In this document: positions 8,619 through 16,601 of the stretch, one piece after another | How positions within the stretch are numbered: the stretch's first letter is position 1 | Layout: every line of letters starts with the position of its first letter | NCBI RefSeq assembly: GCF_001984055.1 | Contig: NZ_LYVO01000010.1 | Coordinates: 49,042-113,041 of the forward strand | Length of the DNA: 64,000 nt | Reading direction: 5' to 3' | From: Variovorax sp. KK3 | GTDB taxonomy: Bacteria > Pseudomonadota > Gammaproteobacteria > Burkholderiales > Burkholderiaceae_C | Made by a program: the position numbers and the translations under genes | Notes under the pieces: generated by a model | The model's database searches: none | What the model saw: the letters and a program-made list of their open reading frames with translations, nothing else | Told to the model about the DNA's origin: nothing

Positions 8619-9296
8619 TCAGTTGTTGCAGCGCGCCTCGAGCGCATCGATGAAGGCGCGGTCCCAGCGGCCTTCCTTCATCGCGCGGATCGTTTCCGCT
8701 TCCGCCGCCAGGTGCGCGCGGGCCTTCTCGATCAGCAGTTCGGTGCCTTCGGGCGCGAAAGCCAGCAGGCCGTCTTGATCGCCCACGACGACGTCGCCGG
8801 GGTTCACGACCATGCCGCCGACCGAGACCGGCACGTTGATTTCGCCGGGGCCGTCCTTGTAGGGGCCGCGGTGCGTGACGCCACGCGCGTACACCGGAAA
8901 CTCGCGGTCGCGGATCTCCGACACGTCGCGGATCGCGCCGTCGATGACGAGGCCTACGACGCCGATCTGCGCCGCGTAGAACGACAGGATGCCGCCGACC
9001 ACCGCGTTGTTCAGGTCGCCGCCGGCATCGATCACCAGCACGTCGCCCGGCCGGCAGAACTCGAGGGCGCGCAGGTAGGTCAGGTTGTCTCCGCCGCGCG
9101 AGCGTGCGGTGACGGCCGTGCCGGCCATGGTGGCGGCCACGGGCCGGTGGTACGGCTGCAGGCCGGTGCTGCCGATGTTGCGGTGCATGTTGTCGCTGAG
9201 CGCGGCGACCGGGATCTCGCGCAGCGCGGCGAGGATGTCGGCATCGACGGACGGCGAAGAAGGGTTCTTGCGGAGGGCTTTGTAGGGCGTGGGCAT
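8619..9296 (-). CDS. RraA-like/HMG aldolase-family protein
   Basis: The 225-residue protein has the RraA/demethylmenaquinone-methyltransferase-like fold signature: GGDLNNAVVGG near residue 91 and VIDGAIRDVSEI near residue 116, which provides the Arg-Asp pair used by class II HMG/CHA aldolases to bind metal and pyruvate enolate. That pair, and its place behind an aminotransferase 33 bases upstream, favour an aldolase or decarboxylase over an RNase E inhibitor; this is inference. The two genes probably form one transcript starting at the regulated promoter near 10568. Confidence 0.82.
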   Translation of the reverse strand: MPTPYKALRKNPSSPSVDADILAALREIPVAALSDNMHRNIGSTGLQPYHRPVAATMAGTAVTARSRGGDNLTYLRALEFCRPGDVLVIDAGGDLNNAVVGGILSFYAAQIGVVGLVIDGAIRDVSEIRDREFPVYARGVTHRGPYKDGPGEINVPVSVGGMVVNPGDVVVGDQDGLLAFAPEGTELLIEKARAHLAAEAETIRAMKEGRWDRAFIDALEARCNN

Positions 9297-9329
9297 GGCG
9301 TGTGGGTTTCTGGTCTCGGTGTCGTGGGC

Positions 9330-10538
9330 TCAGAGCAGTTCGGCCACCGCGCGGGCGATGCGCGCGCAGCCTTCTTCGAGGGTCTCGATGGCCGTGGCGA
9401 TGGACAGGCGGAAGTAGGGCGAGAGTCCGTAGGCGGTGCCGGCCACCGTGGCGACACCGGCGCTTTCGAGCAGGTACATCACGACGTCGCCATCCTCGGC
9501 CAGGGTCTTGCCTGCCGGCGTGGTCTTGCCGATCAGGCCCTCGCAGCGGATGTACAGATAGAAGGCGCCGGGCGGCGTGGCGCAGCTCAAGCCGGGAATC
9601 GCATTGATGAGTGCCAAGGTGCGGTCGCGCCGCGCCTTGTACACCGCGACGCTTTCGGCCACGAAGGCTTGGTCGCCGTTGAGCGCGGCGGCCGCGCCGG
9701 CCTGGCTGATCGAGCAGCAGTTGCCGGACGACTGCGACAGCAGCGTGTCCATGGCCTGCACCAGGTCCGTGGGCCCGGCGGCCCAGCCGATGCGCCAGCC
9801 GGTCATCGCATAGGTCTTCGACACGCCGTTGATCGCCAGCGTGCGCTCGCGCAGCGCGGGCGCCACGGCCAGCAGGTGCGGCGTCGGCTGGCCGTCGAAG
9901 CGGATGTGCTCGTAGATGTCGTCGGTCATCACCATCACGTGCGGATGCTTCTCCAGCACGTCGGCGAGCGCCCGGTACTCGTCGGCGGTGTAGCTCGCGC
10001 CGGTGGGATTGCTCGGCGAATTGATGAGCAGCCAGCGCGTGCGCGGCGTGATGGCCGCTTCCAGCTGGGCCGGCGTGAGCTTGAAGCCGTTCTCTTCGGG
10101 GCAGGCGACGGTGACGGGCGTGCCTTCGCAGGCCAGCACCATGTCCGGATACGACACCCAGTAGGGCGCCGGAATGATGACCTCGTCGCCCGGCTCCAGC
10201 GTGATGGCCAGCGCGTTGTAGATGGCGCTCTTGGCGCCGCTGGTCACGATGATCTCGTTCATCGCATAGCGCAGGCCGTTCTCGCGCTCCAGCTTGGCGG
10301 CGATGGCTTGGCGCAGGTCGACCGTGCCGGCCATCAGCGTGTAGCGCGTCGCGCCGCGGTTCATGGCCTCGGCGGCGGCCTGGCGGATGTGTTCGGGGGT
10401 GTCGAAGTCGGGCTCGCCCACCACCAGGTTGACGATCGACTTGCCCTGGCGGCGCAGTTCGTTGGCGCGGTCGGCGGCAGAGGTGCTGGGGGAGGGCTTG
10501 ATGCGGCGAACGCGCGAAGCGATGCGGGAGGTGGTCAC
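9330..10538 (-). CDS. PLP-dependent class I/II aminotransferase
   Basis: The 402-residue enzyme belongs to the aspartate-aminotransferase superfamily, with NSPSNPTG near residue 175 and the PLP-lysine motif SKTYAMTGWRIGW containing Lys241. It should transfer the amino group of an amino acid to a 2-oxo acid in the cytoplasm. The frame is open to 10604, but GTG at 10538 has the strong site AGGAAGAG just upstream. The predicted transcript begins near 10568, inside the longer frame, which excludes the upstream start. It heads an operon with the RraA-like gene and is divergent from the LysR gene at 10714. Substrate unknown. Confidence 0.9.
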   Translation of the reverse strand: MTTSRIASRVRRIKPSPSTSAADRANELRRQGKSIVNLVVGEPDFDTPEHIRQAAAEAMNRGATRYTLMAGTVDLRQAIAAKLERENGLRYAMNEIIVTSGAKSAIYNALAITLEPGDEVIIPAPYWVSYPDMVLACEGTPVTVACPEENGFKLTPAQLEAAITPRTRWLLINSPSNPTGASYTADEYRALADVLEKHPHVMVMTDDIYEHIRFDGQPTPHLLAVAPALRERTLAINGVSKTYAMTGWRIGWAAGPTDLVQAMDTLLSQSSGNCCSISQAGAAAALNGDQAFVAESVAVYKARRDRTLALINAIPGLSCATPPGAFYLYIRCEGLIGKTTPAGKTLAEDGDVVMYLLESAGVATVAGTAYGLSPYFRLSIATAIETLEEGCARIARAVAELL

Positions 10539-10574
10539 GGTCTCTTCCTGGAATGGCGAGGATGGATGGGACGT

Positions 10575-10639
10575 ACGGTACGCACATCGCCTGCGCGAGG
10601 CCAAGACGAGATCGCTCTGGTCGTATAGGCACAGCTTAT
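10575..10639 (-). promoter_or_regulatory. LysR-type operator and promoter of the aminotransferase operon
   Basis: Read on the minus strand: ATAAG-N5-CCTAT (10639-10625), 16 bases, CGTCTTGG (10608-10601), 20 bases, TACCGT (10580-10575). Every spacing equals that of the promoters at 11652 and 16509. The dyad is an ATA-N9-TAT site, the core described for Nac-type regulators, centred about 64 bases before the predicted start. It lies between the aminotransferase and the divergent LysR gene. Confidence 0.78.
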
Positions 10640-10713
10640 GGTGAGCCCGGGTATGCCCCGGGCGAGGGCGGTGCTAGGCTCAGGCAGGCTTGGCTTTTGC
10701 TTGGAGACAAGGC

Positions 10714-11655
10714 GTGAACCTCAGGCGCCTCAAATACTTCGTGAAGATCGTGGACATCGGCAGCCTGACGCAGGCGGCCGAAGTCTTGTTCATCGCCCAG
10801 CCCGCGTTGAGCCAGCAGCTCGCCACGCTCGAAGGCGAGGTGCGCCAGCAGTTGCTGGTGCGCACCAAGCGCGGCGTCACGCCCACCGAGGCGGGCAAGG
10901 TGCTCTACCGCCATGCGCAGATCATCCTGCGCCAGTGCGAGCAGGCGCGGGTCGACATGGAAGCGGCCGGTGCGGGCCTGTCGGGGCCGGTGTCGGTGGG
11001 CCTGGCGCCGGGCACGGCGGCCTCGGCGCTGTCGCTGCCGCTCTTGCGCACCGTGCGGGCGCGGCACCCGGGCATCCTGCTCTACCTCAACGAGAACTAC
11101 GGCACCACGCTCAGCGAACTCATCATGAACGGCCGCATGGACCTGGCCGTGCTGTACGGCGACAAGGCGATCCATGGCCTGACCTTCCTGCCGCTGCTGA
11201 AGGAACCCCTGTTCCTGGTGGGGCCGGCATCGATGCCGCCGCCGGCGGAGCCGGTGAAGCTGGCCGACCTGCGCGAGATCGAGCTGTTTCTTCCGCGACC
11301 GTACAACGTGGTGCGCAAGCTGGTCGATGCGGCGTTCGCGCGCTCGGGCGCGACGCCGCCGCGCGTGGTGGCCGAGATCGAATCGGCCTTCACGCTGACG
11401 GCCGCCATCGCCGACGGGCTGGGCGCGACCATCCTGCCGGCCTCGATGGCGCGCGAGATGGCGGCCTCCTGCGGGGCGTGGAAGTTCCAGATCGTCGACC
11501 CGGTGATCGAGGCCCCGCTCGCGCTGTGCCAGTCCGACCACCTGCCGCTGTCGGAGCCCGCCCAGGCGGTGAAGGACATCCTGCTCGAACTGGTGACCGA
11601 CCTGGCCGCCCACGTCGCGGCCACGCCCGAACCGAGCCTCGCCGCCTTGTCATAA
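10714..11655 (+). CDS. LysR-family transcriptional regulator (Nac-like paralogue 2), likely regulon master
   Basis: The 313-residue regulator is the close paralogue of the protein at 7676: identical NLRRLKYFVKIVD start, HTH with SLTQAAEVLFIAQPALSQQL and a conserved GLAPGTAASAL segment. GTG at 10714 follows GGAGA at a proper distance; a TTG at 10690 is less likely. It sits between two copies of the ATAAG-N5-CTTAT dyad, one in its upstream divergent region and one overlapping its own stop codon (11652-11666). It is therefore the best candidate activator of the aminotransferase, biotin-carboxylase and amino-acid-transporter operons; this is inference from position and site type. Confidence 0.9.
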   Translation: MNLRRLKYFVKIVDIGSLTQAAEVLFIAQPALSQQLATLEGEVRQQLLVRTKRGVTPTEAGKVLYRHAQIILRQCEQARVDMEAAGAGLSGPVSVGLAPGTAASALSLPLLRTVRARHPGILLYLNENYGTTLSELIMNGRMDLAVLYGDKAIHGLTFLPLLKEPLFLVGPASMPPPAEPVKLADLREIELFLPRPYNVVRKLVDAAFARSGATPPRVVAEIESAFTLTAAIADGLGATILPASMAREMAASCGAWKFQIVDPVIEAPLALCQSDHLPLSEPAQAVKDILLELVTDLAAHVAATPEPSLAALS

Positions 11656-11716
11656 GCCGCTCTTATCGCGGCACAGTCAATCCGTCTTGGGCTTTGCGGC
11701 CGCGGGCCGCTACCGT
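11652..11716 (+). promoter_or_regulatory. LysR-type operator and promoter of the biotin-carboxylase/pxp operon
   Basis: A perfect dyad ATAAG-CCGCT-CTTAT (11652-11666) overlaps the LysR stop codon. It is followed by 16 bases, CGTCTTGG (11683-11690), 20 bases and TACCGT (11711-11716). The layout equals those at 10575-10639 and 16509-16573. The predicted start is near 11723, after the longest upstream start of the next gene, which supports its ATG at 11767. Confidence 0.8.
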
Positions 11717-11766
11717 TCATGCCAGCCCCGATGCGTTCGTCGAATGCACCGGCGGCGGAGATTGGC

Positions 11767-12219
11767 ATGAACCAGGAACAGATCAAGACGCTCATCGACG
11801 CACTGGCAGGCTCGGACCTGTCCGAGCTGGAGTTCAGCGAGAACGGCTGCACGCTGCGGCTGGTCAAGAAGCCCGCGGCGGACGCCACGGCGCCGCGTCG
11901 CACGGCGGCAGCGGCACGGCCGTCGCGCCTTGCTTCGCCGGGCGCGAACACGCCGCCACCCGCGGCTGCGGCATCTGCATCGGCCGAGTGCCTTGCGCCC
12001 CTGTACGGCGTGGTGCACTTGCAGCCCACGCCCGATCAGCCGCCCTTCGTGCAGGCCGGGCAGTCCATCAAGGCCGGCCAGACGCTGTGCGTGATCGAAG
12101 CCATGAAGGTCTTCAACGAGGTGCGCGCCGAGCGCGATGGCACGCTGCAGGCGGTGCTGGTGCGCTCGGGGCAAGAGGTCGAGGCCGGGCAGGCACTGTT
12201 CCGCTTCGTCGATGCGTGA
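11767..12219 (+). CDS. Biotin carboxyl carrier protein (AccB-like)
   Basis: The 150-residue carrier has an N-terminal helical segment, an Ala/Pro-rich linker (residues about 37-78) and a C-terminal biotinyl domain with EAMK, in which Lys114 is the biotinylation site. The start at 11767 gives the AccB-like [14 protein letters not shown]-terminus and lies after the predicted transcription start. Thirteen bases downstream begins a biotin carboxylase, then PxpB- and PxpC-type genes. It should shuttle carboxybiotin within a small-molecule carboxylase, not the housekeeping acetyl-CoA carboxylase; that assignment rests on context. Confidence 0.9.
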   Translation: MNQEQIKTLIDALAGSDLSELEFSENGCTLRLVKKPAADATAPRRTAAAARPSRLASPGANTPPPAAAASASAECLAPLYGVVHLQPTPDQPPFVQAGQSIKAGQTLCVIEAMKVFNEVRAERDGTLQAVLVRSGQEVEAGQALFRFVDA

Positions 12220-12232
12220 GGGAGCGACGACC

Positions 12233-13585
12233 ATGTTCGACACCGTGCTCATCGCCAACCGTGGGGAGATCGCGCTGCGCATCCAGCGTGCGTGCCGTGG
12301 CCTGGGGCTTCGTACAGTGGCCGTGTATTCCGAGGCCGACCGCGACGCGAGCTACGTGGCGCAGGCCGACCAGGCGCTGTGCATCGGCCCGTCGGCGCCG
12401 GGGCTGAGCTACCTGAACCAGGCCGCCATCCTGTTCGCCGCCGAGGTCAGTGGCGCGCAGGCCATCCATCCGGGCTACGGCTTCCTGTCGGAGAACGCGG
12501 GCTTCGCCGAGCGCATCGAGCAGGCCGGCCTGGTCTTCGTCGGCCCTAGTGCCGCCTGCATCCGCACCATGGGCGACAAGGTGGCCGCCAAGCGCGCGAT
12601 GCGCCGCGCCGGCGTGCCCTGTGTGCCCGGGCCGGACGCCAGCCTGCCGGACGATCCGGCCGCGATCCTGTCGCTGGCACGCGAGATCGGCTTCCCGGTG
12701 ATCGTGAAGGCCGCCGGTGGCGGTGGCGGCCGAGGCATGCGTGTGGTGCACGACGAGGCCGCGTTGCCCGAGGCGATGTCGCTGACCCGCGAAGAGGCGC
12801 GCCGCGCCTTCAGCAACCCCGAGGTGTACATCGAGAAATTCCTGCTGCACCCGCGGCACGTCGAGATCCAGGTGCTGGCCGACAGCCACGGCAACGCGCT
12901 GTGGCTCGGCAGCCGCGACTGCTCGCTGCAGCGCCGCCACCAGAAAGTGATCGAGGAAGCGCCCGCCATCGGCATCGACGAGGCGCTGCTGGCCGACGTG
13001 GGCGAGCGCTGTGCCGCGGCCTGCCGGCAGATCGGCTACTGCGGCGTCGGCACCTTCGAGTTCCTATACGAGCAGGGCGCCTTCTACTTCATCGAGATGA
13101 ACACCCGCCTGCAGGTGGAGCACCCCGTGACCGAGATGACGACCGGCATCGACATCGTGCAGCAGCAGCTGCGCGTGGCCCGTGGCGAGCGGCTGGTGCT
13201 GACGCAGGCCGACGTGCGCTGCCAGGGCCATGCGATCGAATGCCGCATCAATGCCGAAGACCCGCGGACCTTCGCGCCATCGCCGGGCCGCATCAGCGGC
13301 TGGCAGCTGCCCGGCGGCTTCGGCGTGCGGGTGGATTCGCATGCCGGCGCCGGCTACCGCGTGCCGCCGTATTACGACTCGATGATCGCCAAGCTGGTCG
13401 CGCACGGCAGCACGCGCGACGATGCGCTGGACCGCATGCGCCTGGCGCTGGCCGAGATGCGCGTCGACGGCATCGCGACCAACGTGCCGTTGCACCGCGA
13501 GCTGCTGCGCGACGAAGGTTTCGCCGTCGGCGGCGTGGACATCCACCATCTCGAGCGCTGGCTGCAGCAGAGGAGCGCCTCATGA
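12233..13585 (+). CDS. Biotin carboxylase (AccC-like)
   Basis: The 450-residue enzyme has the full biotin carboxylase architecture: N-terminal [14 protein letters not shown]-grasp glycine loop [10 protein letters not shown] near residue 162, and [13 protein letters not shown] with Glu288, Asn290 and Arg292 at the same numbers as E. coli AccC. It carboxylates the biotin of the upstream carrier with ATP and bicarbonate. Its stop overlaps the next ATG (ATGA, 13582-13585). Because it is followed by the two halves of a urea-carboxylase-like carboxyltransferase and not by AccA/AccD, the acceptor is probably an amide, lactam or amino-acid derivative. Confidence 0.92.
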   Translation: MFDTVLIANRGEIALRIQRACRGLGLRTVAVYSEADRDASYVAQADQALCIGPSAPGLSYLNQAAILFAAEVSGAQAIHPGYGFLSENAGFAERIEQAGLVFVGPSAACIRTMGDKVAAKRAMRRAGVPCVPGPDASLPDDPAAILSLAREIGFPVIVKAAGGGGGRGMRVVHDEAALPEAMSLTREEARRAFSNPEVYIEKFLLHPRHVEIQVLADSHGNALWLGSRDCSLQRRHQKVIEEAPAIGIDEALLADVGERCAAACRQIGYCGVGTFEFLYEQGAFYFIEMNTRLQVEHPVTEMTTGIDIVQQQLRVARGERLVLTQADVRCQGHAIECRINAEDPRTFAPSPGRISGWQLPGGFGVRVDSHAGAGYRVPPYYDSMIAKLVAHGSTRDDALDRMRLALAEMRVDGIATNVPLHRELLRDEGFAVGGVDIHHLERWLQQRSAS

Positions 13586-14250
13586 TCTCCACGACGGCAT
13601 CGATCAGTCTGCTCGGCACCACCGCGCTGCTGTTCGAGGCGCCCGGCGAACTGGCGCTGCCCTCCCAGCAGCGAATCTGGACGCTGGCGCGCGAGGCGCA
13701 AGACTGGCCCGAGGTGCGCGAGGCGGTGCCCGGCATGAACAACCTGATGCTCACTTTCGAGCAAGCGCCGCGCGGCGCCGCGGCGCTGGACGCGCTGGAG
13801 GCGCGGCTGCAGGCCGCCTGGGAGGCGGCGGCGCCGCTGCCGCTGGAAGGCCGCGTGGTCGAGCTGCCCGTGGTCTACGGTGGCGAGGGCGGCCCGCACA
13901 TGGCGGACGTGGTGTCGCACACCGGCCTGAGCGTGGACGAGATCGTCGAATTGCACAGCACGCCGGTCTACCCGGTTTACGCGCTCGGCAGCCACCCCGG
14001 CTACTGCTACCTGGGCGGCATGGACCCGCGCATCGCCACGCCGCGCCGCAAGGTGCCGGTGCTCAGCATTCCGGGCGGGGCGGTCTCGATCGGCGGCGCG
14101 CAGACCGGCGTGTCGGCCTCGGCCGGCCCGAGCGGCTGGAACACCATCGGCAGCACGGCGATGTCCTTCTTCGACCCGTCGCAAGACCCGCCGGCCGTGC
14201 TGCAGCCGGGCGACATGATCCGTTTTCGGGTGCAGGGAGTGATTCGATGA
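13582..14250 (+). CDS. pxpB: PxpB/KipI-type carboxyltransferase subunit (allophanate hydrolase subunit 1 family)
   Basis: The 222-residue protein has the KipI/PxpB hallmarks: [20 protein letters not shown] near residue 135 and [16 protein letters not shown] near residue 163. In PxpABC systems this subunit with PxpC and PxpA cleaves 5-oxoproline using ATP; in urea carboxylase the same domain forms half of the carboxyltransferase. Start and stop both overlap neighbours by ATGA, indicating tight stoichiometry with biotin carboxylase and PxpC. The symbol is by family; activity on 5-oxoproline is unproven. Confidence 0.88.
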   Translation: MISTTASISLLGTTALLFEAPGELALPSQQRIWTLAREAQDWPEVREAVPGMNNLMLTFEQAPRGAAALDALEARLQAAWEAAAPLPLEGRVVELPVVYGGEGGPHMADVVSHTGLSVDEIVELHSTPVYPVYALGSHPGYCYLGGMDPRIATPRRKVPVLSIPGGAVSIGGAQTGVSASAGPSGWNTIGSTAMSFFDPSQDPPAVLQPGDMIRFRVQGVIR

Positions 14251-15233
14251 TCGAAGTGCTGTCTTCCACCGCCCTGGCCACCGTGCAGGACATGGGGCGC
14301 ACCGGCAGCCTGCGCTGGGGCGTGGGCACCTCGGGCGCCATGGACAAGCTGGCGCTCGCGGCCGGCAACCTGCTGCTGGGCAACGAATCCGACGCGGCCG
14401 CCATCGAGGTGCCGGTGTTCCCGTTCAAGCTGCGCTTCGACGCCGACTGCGCCTTCGCGCTGACCGGCGCGGATTGCGCCGCGAAGCTCGACGACACGCC
14501 GTTGCTGCCCTGGTGGGTGCATCAGGCGCGCGCCGGGCAGACGCTGACGCTGGGCCTTCCGCAGGGCGGCGCGCACCGCGGCAGCCGGGCCATGCTGTGC
14601 CTGGCGGGCGGCGTGGACGTCCCCCGTGTGCTGGGCTCGCGCAGCACCCAGCTGCGCGGTGCCTTCGGCGGCCACGAGGGCCGGGCGCTGCAGCGCGGCG
14701 ACGTGCTGCGGGCGGTCGGTGAGGGGCAGGAGCGCCGCACCGGCTTCGGCCTGGTGCCGCCCTCGTTGAGCCTGCCGCTGCAGGTCGACGACCTGCCGGC
14801 GGTGCGGGTGCTGCCGGCTGCCGAGTACCTGGGCTTCGAGGAAAGCTCGCGTGCCGCCTTCTGGGCCGGTGCGTGGAAGATCACGGCGCAGAGCGACCGC
14901 TATGGCTATCGCCTGGATGGCGAGGCCCTGCGCCCGGTCGCGCCGATGGAAATCCGCTCGCACGGCATCGTGCCCGGCGTGATCCAGGTGCCGCACAGCG
15001 GGCAGCCCATCATCCAGATGCGCGACGCGCAGCCGTCGGGGGGCTACCCCAAGTTCGGCACCGTGATCGAGGCCGATCTGTGGCGGCTGGGGCAGGCGCC
15101 GATCGGCAGCCGCATCCGCTTCGTCGAATGCAGCTGGGACGAAGCGGTTGCGGCGCAGGACGAAGTCGATGCGTGGTTGGCTCGGGTCGGGCGCATGGTG
15201 TCGCTGCATCGCAGCGCGCCTCAGGTGAATTGA
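14247..15233 (+). CDS. pxpC: PxpC/KipA-type biotin-dependent carboxyltransferase subunit
   Basis: The 328-residue protein belongs to the KipA/allophanate hydrolase subunit 2 family, with TVQDMGRTG near residue 13, GTSGAMD near residue 27 and QMRDAQPSGGYPKFGTVIEAD near residue 255 (the last segment is in the region closing the active site of urea carboxylase). It pairs with PxpB, with which it overlaps by four bases. Together with the upstream biotin carboxylase and carrier, this pair can form a dissociated urea-carboxylase-like enzyme. Confidence 0.88.
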   Translation: MIEVLSSTALATVQDMGRTGSLRWGVGTSGAMDKLALAAGNLLLGNESDAAAIEVPVFPFKLRFDADCAFALTGADCAAKLDDTPLLPWWVHQARAGQTLTLGLPQGGAHRGSRAMLCLAGGVDVPRVLGSRSTQLRGAFGGHEGRALQRGDVLRAVGEGQERRTGFGLVPPSLSLPLQVDDLPAVRVLPAAEYLGFEESSRAAFWAGAWKITAQSDRYGYRLDGEALRPVAPMEIRSHGIVPGVIQVPHSGQPIIQMRDAQPSGGYPKFGTVIEADLWRLGQAPIGSRIRFVECSWDEAVAAQDEVDAWLARVGRMVSLHRSAPQVN

Positions 15234-15234
15234 C

Positions 15235-15651
15235 ATGAAGAGTCCCGAACAAGTCCAGGAACTGGCTGCGTGGCTGGCGGCCACCGACATCGGGCTGCTG
15301 GAGCTGCGCACGCCATACGGCGTGTTGCGCCTGGGGCGGACGGCCGAATCCGGCAACGAGGTGGTTCCGCTGGATGCCGATGAGGACGAGCCCGAGGAAA
15401 CGGCGCCGGTCATTACCGTCGTCGCGCCGTCCCTGGGCGCTTTTCTGCACGCTCATCCGCTCCATGCCGCGCCGCTGGCCCGACCTGGCGAGCGCTTGGC
15501 CGCGGGGCAGCCTGTGGGCCTGATCCAGATCGGTCCGTTGCTGCTGCCGGTCAACGCGTCACAAGCCGGCACGCCGGTCGGCCACCTGGTGCCCGACGGC
15601 CAGGCCGTGGGCTTCGGCACGCCGCTGGTCGAGCTGCAGCCCGACGATTGA
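15235..15651 (+). CDS. Biotinyl-domain protein lacking the biotin lysine
   Basis: The 138-residue protein has the same layout as the carrier at 11767: a short helical N-terminus, an acidic linker (residues about 45-57) and a C-terminal lipoyl/biotinyl-like domain. Where the functional carrier has IEAMK, this one reads IQIGP, so Pro101 replaces the biotinylated Lys. The hairpin residues after it (LLLPVNA) remain. Its ATG is one base after the pxpC stop, so it is translated as an operon member. It could be a structural or regulatory carrier homologue, or a decaying duplicate; the intact frame argues for a role. Confidence 0.8.
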   Translation: MKSPEQVQELAAWLAATDIGLLELRTPYGVLRLGRTAESGNEVVPLDADEDEPEETAPVITVVAPSLGAFLHAHPLHAAPLARPGERLAAGQPVGLIQIGPLLLPVNASQAGTPVGHLVPDGQAVGFGTPLVELQPDD

Positions 15652-15687
15652 CGCAATACGACCACAGGAACACGGGAGCACATCGCG

Positions 15688-16455
15688 ATGGACATCGATC
15701 TGAATGCCGACCTGGGCGAGGGCTTCGGCCCCTGGCGCATGGGCGAGGACGAGGCGCTGCTGGACATCGTCAGCTCCGCCAACGTGGCCTGCGGTTTCCA
15801 TGCCGGCGACCCGGTCATCATGAATCGCACGGTGCGCATGGCCCGTGAGCGAGGCGTCGACGTGGGGGCGCATGTGGGTTTTCCCGACCTGCAGGGCTTC
15901 GGCCGCCGCCAGATGCAGATGGACGTGGCCGAACTCGCGACCTACGTCATTTACCAGCTGGGCGCGCTGGCCGGCATGGCCCGGGCGGCCGGCCACCGGA
16001 TGACGCACATGAGCTTTCACGGCGCCCTGGGCAACATGGCGGCTGCCGATGCGGCGCTGGCCGGCCCGCTGGTGCGCGCGGTGGCCGATTTCGACCCGGC
16101 ACTCATCATGAGCACCTCCGCCAGCCGCGCCATCGAGGACGCTGCCGAGCGCTGCGGAATGCGCGTGGCGCGCACCTTCCTGGCCGACCGTGCCTGCGAC
16201 GACGAAGGCCTGCTGGTGCCGCGCAAGCTGCCCGGCGCCGTCATCCACGAACGCGAGGCGGTGCTGGCGCGCGTGCGCCAACTGCTGGAGGACGGCACCG
16301 TCACCACGCACGGTGGCAACAAGATCGCGATGCAGGCCCGCTCCATCCTCGTTCACGGCGACACGCCCGGCGCGGTGGAACTGGCTCGCGCCGTGCGCAG
16401 CGTGGTCGAAGCGGCCGGGCGCGTGGTGCCCATATCGCAACAGCTGGCGGCCTGA
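15688..16455 (+). CDS. pxpA: LamB/YcsF family protein, 5-oxoprolinase subunit A
   Basis: The 255-residue protein is a standard PxpA: DLNADLGEGFGPW at residues 4-16, ANVACGFHAGDP near residue 31, GAHVGFPDLQGFGRR near residue 59 and HGDTPGAVELA near residue 229. The family, with PxpB/PxpC, opens the lactam ring of 5-oxoproline to glutamate at the cost of ATP. Here it closes a six-gene operon that also holds biotin carboxylase and carrier genes. The true substrate may be 5-oxoproline or another lactam. Confidence 0.9.
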   Translation: MDIDLNADLGEGFGPWRMGEDEALLDIVSSANVACGFHAGDPVIMNRTVRMARERGVDVGAHVGFPDLQGFGRRQMQMDVAELATYVIYQLGALAGMARAAGHRMTHMSFHGALGNMAAADAALAGPLVRAVADFDPALIMSTSASRAIEDAAERCGMRVARTFLADRACDDEGLLVPRKLPGAVIHEREAVLARVRQLLEDGTVTTHGGNKIAMQARSILVHGDTPGAVELARAVRSVVEAAGRVVPISQQLAA

Positions 16456-16467
16456 AGGCGCCCTGAA

Positions 16468-16488
16468 AGCGCCCTGAAAAGGGGCGCT
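16468..16488 (+). terminator. Hairpin after pxpA
   Basis: AGCGCCC (16468-16474) pairs perfectly with GGGCGCT (16482-16488). No U-run follows, so it is either a weak or factor-assisted terminator or an RNA-stabilising stem. It lies between pxpA and the next regulated promoter. Confidence 0.45.
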
Positions 16489-16508
16489 CCGATGCACCCC
16501 GGGGCGAC

Positions 16509-16573
16509 ATAAGGACGGCTTATCTCTCCACAGACATTCCGTCTTGGCGCCCCGAGGCCCCCCTGGATACAGT
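16509..16573 (+). promoter_or_regulatory. LysR-type operator and promoter of the SDR/amino-acid ABC operon
   Basis: A perfect dyad ATAAG-GACGG-CTTAT (16509-16523) is followed by 16 bases, CGTCTTGG (16540-16547), 20 bases and TACAGT (16568-16573). It is the third copy of the architecture at 10575-10639 and 11652-11716, and even the spacer shares CACAG with the 11652 copy. The predicted start near 16580 leaves about 22 bases before the SDR ATG. Confidence 0.8.
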
Positions 16574-16601
16574 GAATTCGTCATAACGAAAGAAGCCGAA
16601 G

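Noticed and set aside
7875..10628. A 917-codon plus-strand frame
   Set aside because: It is antisense to the RraA-like and aminotransferase genes and overlaps a LysR gene in another frame; its composition is Arg/His-rich and repetitive, typical of shadow frames in G+C-rich DNA.
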